From Armatimonadota bacterium (GTDB taxonomy: Bacteria > Armatimonadota > Zipacnadia > Zipacnadales > VGFC01), in assembly GCA_016869015.1 (NCBI GenBank), contig VGFB01000112.1, positions 1 through 8,618 of the forward strand: a stretch of DNA of 8,618 bases, given 5' to 3'. The position numbers were made by a program, and so were the translations under genes. Positions within the stretch are counted from its first letter, which is position 1, and every line of letters starts with the position of its first letter. Under the pieces are notes generated by a model, which made no database searches, was not told where the DNA came from, and saw nothing but the letters and a program-made list of their open reading frames with translations. This document shows, piece by piece, positions 1-5,236 of the stretch.

Positions 1-23
1 TGGGTCGGCTCACCAGAGCCGAC
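1..23 (-). repeat. Inverted copy of the 51-bp repeat core
   Basis: These 23 bases are the exact reverse complement of positions 76-98, the hairpin core of the first complete unit of the tandem array that starts at 58. The copy can itself fold (GTCGGCTC / GAGCCGAC). It begins at base 1, so the inverted part may continue outside the window. Bases 24-57, between this copy and the direct array, show no clear feature. Confidence 0.8.
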
Positions 24-57
24 AAAGCCGTTGGCCGTCGCGCCGTCCGCCTCTGCC

Positions 58-255
58 GTTCGTCAACGAGGCCCGGTCGGCTCTGGTGAGCCGACCCACG
101 ACGGCGATGTTCGTCAACGAGGCCCGGTCGGCTCCGGTGAGCCGACCCACGACGGCGATGTTCGTCAACGAGGCCCGGTCGGCTCCGGTGAGCCGACCGA
201 CGACGGCGATGTTCGTCAACGAGCCACGACCCTCGCGAGCCGACCCACGAGCAGC
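58..255. repeat. 51-bp tandem repeat array with a hairpin in each unit
   Basis: Three full units lie at 58-108, 109-159 and 160-210, each beginning GTTCGTCAACGAG, with a period of exactly 51 bp. A fourth, decayed unit from 211 keeps the first 13 bases and a later GAGCCGACCCACGA. Each full unit holds a 9-bp stem with a 4-base loop, GGTCGGCTC-(T/C)GGT-GAGCCGACC, at 75-96, 126-147 and 177-198. The units differ by only one or two substitutions. Because 51 is a multiple of 3, frames stay open on both strands and give 17-residue repeats, but I see no start site, Shine-Dalgarno sequence or protein-like composition that would make it a gene. The array lies 60-100 bp upstream of the ATG at 317, where it might affect transcription or act as a REP/BIME-like palindromic element. 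Its function is unknown. Bases 256-316 show only the leader of the next gene. Confidence 0.85.
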
Positions 256-316
256 GGGGGCGTCTGTCGGCCGTGTGGCTCCAGCCTGAAGAGCTGTTTG
301 ACGCGGGAAGCCCTCC

Positions 317-2212
317 ATGAACGCGATTGACCGGCGCGCCAACCTGCTGACGCTCGTCCGCCACGGTGCGTTCCTGACGTTGCTGTGCCTGTACCTGCGC
401 TACTGGGTCACTCCCGCGATCCACTTCGAGGCGCACCCTCACTCCCCGGTCTTCTACAGTAACGTGGCCTATCTGAAGGAGTTCCTGAGCTACCCTGGGG
501 GGCTCGTGTACTACCTGGCCGGGTTCGTGGCCCTGGCATACCACTGGCCGTGGGGCGGGCCACTCGTCTTGACCGCGATGGTGGGGTTGGTCTGCTGGGC
601 AACCGACGTCCTGATCCTGGCGATGGGGGGGAAGCTGCGGGAGCTGGCCTTCGGGCCGGCGATCCTGCTGGTGGTGGCTCTCAACGGCCTGATGGACCAC
701 CCGATCGCGTTGGTGGCGCTGTTGGCTGCGCTCCTCAGTCTCGCCCTCTACCTGGCGCTGCCGGCGGGGTCGGACGGAGCCCGGATTGGCGTGTTCCTCG
801 CGGTGGGCGCGCTCCTGCACTACGTCGCGGGCAGCGCCTTCCTGCTCTTTGCACTCCTGGCGGGGCTGCACGAGCTGCTGGTGAGGCGGCGACGTCTGCC
901 GACCCTGGTCGCGCTGCTCTCGATGGAGGCGATCCCCTACCTCGGCGCGACCTACCTGTTCAGCACCGCCCTGGTCGATGCGTACCGTCGGTGGAGCCCG
1001 TGGGACCCGACCATCGGACCGCGCTACCCCCTCGCTGCGTGTTTCCTGTACTTCCCGCTGCTGGTGGTCGGGCTGAGTCTGTGGCAGTGGATCGCCTCGC
1101 GCCGAAGCCGCGCGCCCGCCGAGCCGCTGCGGCGAAGCAAGAGTCGGCGCGCTCGGCCCAAGGCGGCTCCCGCCACCAGCCGCGCGACGGCGCCGCACGT
1201 TCGCTCGCTCGCAGGCACGGCCGCGATTCTGATCGTTGCCGTCGTGACAGCACTGGGCACCTTCGACGCCAACGTGCACCGCGTGCTGACGGTGGACGAC
1301 TGCGCCCGGCGCAGCGACTGGGAGGGCGTTCTGCGCGCGGCCCGGCGCCTGCCGATGCTCTATTACACCGACCTGGTGAACCAGCACGTCAATCAGGCTC
1401 TCTACGAGACGGGGCGGCTGGGCGATGAGATGTTCGCCTACCCTCAGACCCCCCTCTGGCTGATTGTGGACCTGGACTTGGGCGCCTCCCCCGAGGAGCA
1501 GGGGCTCAAGATGCAGCACCGGGCCGACCTGTGGTTCCAGCTAGGCGACCTCGACCTGCGGCTCGGCCTGGTCAATGAGGCCGAACATGAGGCCCACGAG
1601 GCCCTGGCGATGCACGGCCCTCACCCGGAGATCCTCAAGCGGCTGGCGCTCGTGAACCTCATCAAGCAGCAGCCGGACGCCGCGCGCGTCTTCCTCAAGG
1701 CCCTGCTGGCGAATCCCGTCTACGCCCCCTGGGCCGCCGACCGCCTTCAGCGCATGGCGCGGGACCCGAGCTTGTCGAGCGACCCGTACATCCGGCGAGT
1801 ACAGGCCCTGCAGTGTCGGCGCGACCGGCGCCTCCCCCGTCATGAGCTGCACCTGCGCTGCCGCGGCCTGCTGACGGACAACCCGAGGAACCGGATGGCC
1901 TTCGAGTACTTCATGGCCTCCTGCCTGCTGCGCAAGGACCTCGCCGGGTTCGTGCGGGAGCTGCCGCGGCTTGAGGCACTGGGGTACCGGGAGCTGCCCC
2001 GACACTATCAGGAAGCGCTCCTGGTATACGAGCGGGAGACGCGGACCATCGTCGACCGCGGCGATTACGCCATCGCGCCGGAGGTCCTGCAGCGCTTCGC
2101 CGACTTCTCGCAGGCCGCCGGGCGCGATCCCACAGCCTTGGCGGACCGCTTTGGCGACTCTTACTTCTTCTACCGCGCCTTTGGCGTGACGGGATCGATG
2201 GTGCCGCGATGA
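317..2212 (+). CDS. Polytopic membrane protein with TPR-like C-terminal half, DUF6057-like
   Basis: A 631-residue protein. The N-terminal half is strongly hydrophobic, with about eight or nine likely membrane segments (roughly residues 15-32, 60-77, 81-103, 111-125, 128-150, 157-187, 197-220, 239-260 and 297-316). A very basic loop at 262-292 precedes the last one. The C-terminal half (about 325-631) is soluble and helical. Segment 397-470 (QLGDLDLRLGLVNEAEHEAHEAL and onward) looks like TPR helix pairs. The stretch around 360-376 (ALYETGRLGDEMFAYPQ) resembles what I recall of the DUF6057 family of Bacteroidota and related phyla, hence the family call; no function is known for it. The ATG follows a weak GGGAAG ribosome site (305-310) with a 6-base gap. 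The stop overlaps the start of the next gene (ATGA, 2209-2212), so the two are probably translationally coupled. Role inferred only as an envelope scaffold or partner of the downstream propeller protein. Confidence 0.85.
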   Translation: MNAIDRRANLLTLVRHGAFLTLLCLYLRYWVTPAIHFEAHPHSPVFYSNVAYLKEFLSYPGGLVYYLAGFVALAYHWPWGGPLVLTAMVGLVCWATDVLILAMGGKLRELAFGPAILLVVALNGLMDHPIALVALLAALLSLALYLALPAGSDGARIGVFLAVGALLHYVAGSAFLLFALLAGLHELLVRRRRLPTLVALLSMEAIPYLGATYLFSTALVDAYRRWSPWDPTIGPRYPLAACFLYFPLLVVGLSLWQWIASRRSRAPAEPLRRSKSRRARPKAAPATSRATAPHVRSLAGTAAILIVAVVTALGTFDANVHRVLTVDDCARRSDWEGVLRAARRLPMLYYTDLVNQHVNQALYETGRLGDEMFAYPQTPLWLIVDLDLGASPEEQGLKMQHRADLWFQLGDLDLRLGLVNEAEHEAHEALAMHGPHPEILKRLALVNLIKQQPDAARVFLKALLANPVYAPWAADRLQRMARDPSLSSDPYIRRVQALQCRRDRRLPRHELHLRCRGLLTDNPRNRMAFEYFMASCLLRKDLAGFVRELPRLEALGYRELPRHYQEALLVYERETRTIVDRGDYAIAPEVLQRFADFSQAAGRDPTALADRFGDSYFFYRAFGVTGSMVPR

Positions 2213-3795
2213 GGAAGCGCTGGATCGTCCTGGGCGTCGGGGGGCCCCTGCTCCTGGGGGTTCTCCTGTGGGTCGGAGACCGCCAGCTGTGGCTGGCTCG
2301 CTGCCGGGCGTGGAGCAACTACCACGCCCAACACGCGGGGGAGGGGCTGCCGACCCGCATCAACCCGGACTACGACGGGGCGGTGATCCCTCCCAACATC
2401 GCGCCCCTGAACTTCCGCGCCCTTACCGCCGGCCGCCGGTACTACGTCCGGATCGCCGGCCGAGGCCGCCGCCAGCCGGCCATCGAGCTCCTCAGCCGCT
2501 CCCCCAGCCTCCGCATACCGGAGCGTCCGTGGCGCCGACTGCTGGAGGCCAATGTGGGTCGCGACATCACCATCGACCTGTGTGTCGCGTTGAGCTCCCG
2601 CCGGCATGAGAGGCACAACCCGATCTGCCTCTCGGTCGCTCGTGAGCCTATCGACCCATACCTCGTGAACCGGGTCATCCCTCCGCTGTACAACTACTGG
2701 GAGCACATCGAGGTCCGGCAGCGAGACCTGAGGAGCTTCCGCGAGCGGACCGTCGTCCACAACCGCGCGGCGGGCAACGCGTGCCTCAACTGCCACTCCT
2801 TCCGCGAGAACCGCGCCGATCGCATGACGCTGGGGGTGCGGAGCGGGACGGTGGGGAGCTCGACCGTCATGGTGTGCGACGGCGTGGCCGAGAAGGTCGG
2901 GACGAAGTTCGGCTACACGGCATGGCACCCCAGCGGGCTGCTGGCGGCGTACTCGGTGAACGAGGTGCGCCAGTTCTTCCACTGGGCGGGGCAGGAGGTG
3001 CGGGACGTCGTCGACCTGGACTCCGGGCTGGCCTACTACGACCTTCGGGGGCAGAGGGCCTGGACGACCCCGGGTCTGAACCGCGATGACCGGCTGGAGA
3101 CGTACCCCACCTGGACGCCGGACGGCCAGTGGCTGTACTTCTGCAGCGCCCCCTTCCCCTGGCGGAATCGGCACCGCATCCCGCCGGAGAACTACCGGCA
3201 GTGCCGCTACGACCTGTGCCGCATCAGCTATGACGTGGAGACGAAGCGGTGGGGAGAGCCGGAGGTCGTGCTGCCGGCGGCCGAGCTGGGGAAGAGCCTC
3301 CTGCTGCCGCGCATCTCGCCCGACGGCCGCTTCCTGCTCTTCTGCGCCTGCGACTACGGCTGCTTCCCGATCTACCAGCCGAGCAGCGATCTGTACCTGC
3401 TGGACCTGAGGACTGGGAGGTGGCGGCGACTGGACGTGCTCAACAGCCCCCGCAGCGAGTCATGGCACTGCTGGTCCAGCAACGGCCGCTGGGTCGCCTT
3501 CAGCAGCAAGCGCCAAGACGGGCTGTTCACCCGGACGTATCTGAGCTACGTCGATGCCTCGGGGAAGACGCACCAGCCCTTCGTCGTGCCGCAGAAGGAC
3601 CCCGCGTCCTACGACTCCTGCCTGAAGACCTACACGGTGCCCGAGCTGATCCTCGAGCCGGTGCCGGTTCGCCCGCAACGCCTCGCCCAGACGATCATCG
3701 ACCCGACCCAGACCCAGGTGGACAGCCCGATCAGCTTCGAGCCCAAGGCCCAAGCGAGCGCCCCGGAAGCGGCGTGGCAGACGGGGCGGAGATGA
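2209..3795 (+). CDS. Membrane-anchored PD40/TolB-like propeller with a CxxCH haem motif
   Basis: A 528-residue protein. Residues 5-22 form one hydrophobic segment after MRKR, read as an uncleaved anchor or signal peptide that places the rest outside the cytoplasm. CLNCH at 192-196 is a single c-type haem attachment motif, followed by SFRENRADRM. The rest looks like a PD40 (WD40-like, TolB-type) beta-propeller, with repeats YTAWHPSG (236-243), YPTWTPDGQWLYF (from 299), PRISPDGRFLLF (from 367) and WHCWSSNGRWVAF (from 419). It is rich in Cys, notably FCACDYGCF at about 377-385. I recall similar PD40 proteins with an NCHSF motif in Bacteroidota, often beside DUF6057 genes. The ATG overlaps the stop of the upstream gene by 4 bases and has no clear ribosome site of its own. 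Whether the motif binds haem is unproven, and the substrate or partner is unknown. Confidence 0.85.
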   Translation: MRKRWIVLGVGGPLLLGVLLWVGDRQLWLARCRAWSNYHAQHAGEGLPTRINPDYDGAVIPPNIAPLNFRALTAGRRYYVRIAGRGRRQPAIELLSRSPSLRIPERPWRRLLEANVGRDITIDLCVALSSRRHERHNPICLSVAREPIDPYLVNRVIPPLYNYWEHIEVRQRDLRSFRERTVVHNRAAGNACLNCHSFRENRADRMTLGVRSGTVGSSTVMVCDGVAEKVGTKFGYTAWHPSGLLAAYSVNEVRQFFHWAGQEVRDVVDLDSGLAYYDLRGQRAWTTPGLNRDDRLETYPTWTPDGQWLYFCSAPFPWRNRHRIPPENYRQCRYDLCRISYDVETKRWGEPEVVLPAAELGKSLLLPRISPDGRFLLFCACDYGCFPIYQPSSDLYLLDLRTGRWRRLDVLNSPRSESWHCWSSNGRWVAFSSKRQDGLFTRTYLSYVDASGKTHQPFVVPQKDPASYDSCLKTYTVPELILEPVPVRPQRLAQTIIDPTQTQVDSPISFEPKAQASAPEAAWQTGRR

Positions 3796-3814
3796 CCACC
3801 GTCCGGCGTCCGGG

Positions 3815-4600
3815 TCAGCCGTGTGCCTCGACGTAGCGCCTGATCTTGTCCGCGATGGTGCTGCTGGGCTCCAGCTCGAGGTAGCGTCTGAAGCAGCGGA
3901 CCGCCTCCGCGCTGTTGCGCGTGAACCGGGCATGGACGAGCCCGAGGTTCAGCCACGCCATCGCGTAGTCCGGCACCGCATCGGTCGCCAACGCGAACTC
4001 CTTCAGCGCCTCCTCGGGTCGGCCCAGGCCCACCAGCGCAACGCCGAGGGAGACGCGGGTGTTCACGCAACTCATGTTCTGCTCCAGGCTCCCCCGGAAC
4101 TCGTCCACCGCCTCCTCCAGCTTCCCACCATCCCGCAGCGCCCCGCCCAGCCGACAGCGGTCGCGGGCCGAGTCCGGGTGCAGCTTCACCAGCTCCCGCA
4201 GGCGCGTGACCACGGCCTCCCCCGCCGGCTCCAGAACGACGCGCTGTGTTGAGCCGTCCCGGCCCAGGACCGCGATGGTGATCTTGCTCTTCGGGCCCAA
4301 CTCCACCGTGGCGCGAAACTCCAGCGCCTGCGAGTCCGCAGCGCCGAACGGCGCCAGCTCGGACGCGAAGAGTTGAGCCGGTCGATCGTTCACCGTGACG
4401 CTCTTGACGCCCGCGGCCGGGGCCACCACGCCGAACAGCGTCGCGTTCGTCACCTGCGCGAGCCCCGTGTAGCGGCCCTGATCGTCGCTCTGGGGGTGGA
4501 TTAGCTCAACCTGGAAGCTCGCGGCCCAGGCTGCCGTCCCGCCTCCCAGCAGCGCGGCGATCAGCGCGACACCAGCAGCACAAGCCGCAGCCGGTCTCAT
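3815..4600 (-). CDS. Secreted protein with Ig-like N-terminal domain and TPR repeats
   Basis: A 261-residue protein. Residues 1-27 look like a signal peptide: MRPAAACAAG, a hydrophobic core, then AAWA-A, with probable cleavage after Ala26 or Ala27. Residues 30-125 are beta-rich with the pattern VTNATLF...VKSVTVNDRPAQLF...LEFRATVELGPKSKITIAVLG. This pattern is seen in small Ig-like domains of exported bacterial proteins. Residues 128-260 hold about three TPR units, such as GALRDGGKLEEAVDEFRGSL, LGVALVGLGRPEEALKEF, and LNLGLVHARF with AVRCFRRYLELEPSS. A good ribosome site (GGAGG, minus-strand complement of 4609-4613) sits 8 bases before the ATG. The gene is convergent with the PD40 gene, only 19 bases between stops, and no terminator hairpin is visible there. 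It probably acts in the periplasm or outside as a protein-protein adaptor, possibly with the neighbouring operon. No specific function can be named. Confidence 0.85.
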   Translation of the reverse strand: MRPAAACAAGVALIAALLGGGTAAWAASFQVELIHPQSDDQGRYTGLAQVTNATLFGVVAPAAGVKSVTVNDRPAQLFASELAPFGAADSQALEFRATVELGPKSKITIAVLGRDGSTQRVVLEPAGEAVVTRLRELVKLHPDSARDRCRLGGALRDGGKLEEAVDEFRGSLEQNMSCVNTRVSLGVALVGLGRPEEALKEFALATDAVPDYAMAWLNLGLVHARFTRNSAEAVRCFRRYLELEPSSTIADKIRRYVEAHG

Positions 4601-4673
4601 GGGTAACGCCTCCGATCACGGCGCCCTCGCCTCACGGGCGTCATGGCAGTGAGACGCAGTTCGACTATTCAGC

Positions 4674-4703
4674 ATTATAGACCTGCTACGCCTCGTAGGG
4701 CAA
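4674..4703 (-). promoter_or_regulatory. Probable sigma70-type promoter of the TPR gene
   Basis: Read on the minus strand, a perfect TATAAT (4679-4674) lies 18 bases downstream of TTGCCC (4703-4698), a 4-of-6 match to the -35 consensus. It faces the secreted TPR gene and would give a 5' leader of roughly 65-70 bases. A consensus -10 hexamer is notable in DNA this GC-rich. Confidence 0.55.
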
Positions 4704-4745
4704 GGTAGATGTGGCTGGCACGTCTACTTGCGGGCCGCCGTCCTC

Positions 4746-4804
4746 CGTTGAGACCTCAACCTCACTAGCAGGAGGGGGCGCGTCATTCCCAGGCGGTCTC
4801 AACG
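4746..4804. repeat. 10-bp inverted repeat
   Basis: CGTTGAGACC (4746-4755) is exactly complementary to GGTCTCAACG (4795-4804), with 39 bases between. The left arm also belongs to a local palindrome, GTTGAGACCTCAAC (4747-4760). The right arm runs into a second palindrome, GACGTAACGTC (4804-4814). The role is unknown. It may form part of one structured element with the larger inverted repeat that follows. Confidence 0.6.
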
Positions 4805-4837
4805 ACGTAACGTCTGACCGTGAGCGTCCGCCTCTCT

Positions 4838-4851
4838 AGAACAGCCGTTCT
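4838..4851. promoter_or_regulatory. LexA-like dyad in the left arm of the inverted repeat
   Basis: AGAACAGCCGTTCT contains the GAAC-N4-GTTC core of the Gram-positive type LexA (Cheo) box. It departs from CGAACRNRYGTTCG at both outer bases and at the third central base. It lies inside the left arm of the 27-bp inverted repeat, so it may simply reflect that element's symmetry rather than bind a repressor. Confidence 0.35.
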
Positions 4852-4873
4852 ATATCCTCCTTACGTCGTATAT

Positions 4874-4887
4874 AGAACGGCTGTTCT
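4874..4887. promoter_or_regulatory. LexA-like dyad in the right arm of the inverted repeat
   Basis: AGAACGGCTGTTCT is the mirror copy of the dyad at 4838-4851, with its centre 36 bp away. Two such dyads could bind two dimers of a repressor. It is not independent evidence, because it is the other arm of the same inverted repeat. Confidence 0.35.
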
Positions 4888-5115
4888 AGAGAGGCGACCG
4901 TCTCCCACGCACCCCCTTCCCCCTGTGCGCCCCCCGATGATCGAAGGGCCTTCATGCTGCCGGGGAGGTCGAGGCCTCGGCGGAGGAGCTGAAACGCGTC
5001 CTGAGCCATTCTGAGCGGTCGTTTTCGCGGGAGGGCACCCTTGGTCCACTTCGGGGGTCGCGTCGCACTGGAGGGGGCTCCACGGGGCAGCACGGGGCAT
5101 TCCCTGTAGATTGCT

Positions 5116-5129
5116 CGAACAGATGTTCG
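5116..5129. promoter_or_regulatory. Consensus LexA (Cheo-type) box upstream of the STAND gene
   Basis: CGAACAGATGTTCG matches every position of CGAACRNRYGTTCG, the SOS box consensus known from Bacillus and Actinobacteria. It lies 107 bases before the ATG at 5237. Just upstream is TGTAGATT, a weak -10 candidate. If that is the promoter, the box would cover the start of transcription, a usual operator position. Binding by LexA is inferred, because the host's LexA specificity is unknown. Confidence 0.5.
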
Positions 5130-5130
5130 T

Positions 5131-5151
5131 CGGTTGCCTAGGCGGCAACCG
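5131..5151 (+). other. 8-bp hairpin in the leader of the STAND gene
   Basis: CGGTTGCC (5131-5138) pairs perfectly with GGCAACCG (5144-5151) around a 5-base loop TAGGC. It begins two bases after the LexA-type box. No U-run follows, so it is more likely an mRNA leader structure or a second operator than a terminator. Confidence 0.5.
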
Positions 5152-5236
5152 GGCGCAGAGGACTTCTCGGGCCCGCTTGGGAAGTGAGGACCTGTCCTGG
5201 TCGTAAGCTGCTCGAGCTCTCAGAGTGGGGTGAGCG

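Larger units (their letters stand above)
4829..4896. repeat. Perfect 27-bp inverted repeat with nested dyads
   Basis: Arms 4829-4855 and 4870-4896 are perfectly complementary over 27 bp and enclose a 14-base loop (4856-4869, CCTCCTTACGTCGT). Each arm is itself a dyad, TAGAAC-N4-GTTCTA (4837-4852 and 4873-4888). The element can therefore fold as one long hairpin or as two short ones. It is more AT-rich than its surroundings. No T-run follows on either strand, so it does not look like a standard intrinsic terminator. No transposase is present. A 6-base GACCGT occurs on both sides (4816-4821 and 4896-4901) but is not placed symmetrically, so evidence for a mobile-element footprint is weak. Confidence 0.9.
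4601..5236. other. Divergent intergenic region, no convincing gene
   Basis: This 636-base stretch separates the minus-strand TPR gene from the plus-strand STAND ATPase gene. Short open frames occur on both strands but have no ribosome site, run through the inverted repeats and are Pro/Arg/Ser-rich, so I treat them as chance. It holds a promoter for the left gene, two inverted repeats (4746-4804 and 4829-4896), GAAC-N4-GTTC boxes and a short hairpin (5131-5151). Smaller items are a direct repeat CACGGGGCA at 5081-5089 and 5091-5099 and short palindromes CGAGGCCTCG (4970-4979), CGGGCCCG (5168-5175) and AGGACCTGTCCT (5187-5198). No clear promoter for the ATPase gene was found. TGTAGATT (5105-5112), just before the box at 5116, is a weak -10 candidate. 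Confidence 0.6.

Noticed and set aside
58..255. CRISPR array
   Set aside because: The 51-bp units are directly contiguous and almost identical over their full length. There are no variable spacers and no cas genes in the window.
10..342. Protein made of 17-residue repeats on either strand of the 51-bp array
   Set aside because: Open frames follow automatically because the period is a multiple of 3. There is no ribosome site, and the hairpin symmetry explains the conservation better than coding does.
550..1428. Overlapping plus-strand open frame inside the DUF6057-like gene
   Set aside because: It is a +1 frame shadow in GC-rich DNA, with Gly/Arg/Ala-rich composition. The annotated frame has clear membrane segments.
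3796..3814. Bidirectional terminator between the convergent genes
   Set aside because: The 19-base gap holds only a short GTCCGG repeat and no stem with a T-run.
4829..4896. Intrinsic terminator
   Set aside because: The stem is long enough, but no T-run follows on either strand, and it is not directly downstream of any gene: both flanking genes point away from it.
4816..4901. Transposon or MITE with a GACCGT target-site duplication
   Set aside because: The two GACCGT copies are not symmetric about the inverted repeat: there is a 7-base gap on the left and a 1-base overlap on the right. There is no transposase.
4836..5148. Small minus-strand genes in the intergenic region
   Set aside because: They read through the 27-bp inverted repeat, lack ribosome sites and have Pro/Arg-rich, shadow-like composition.
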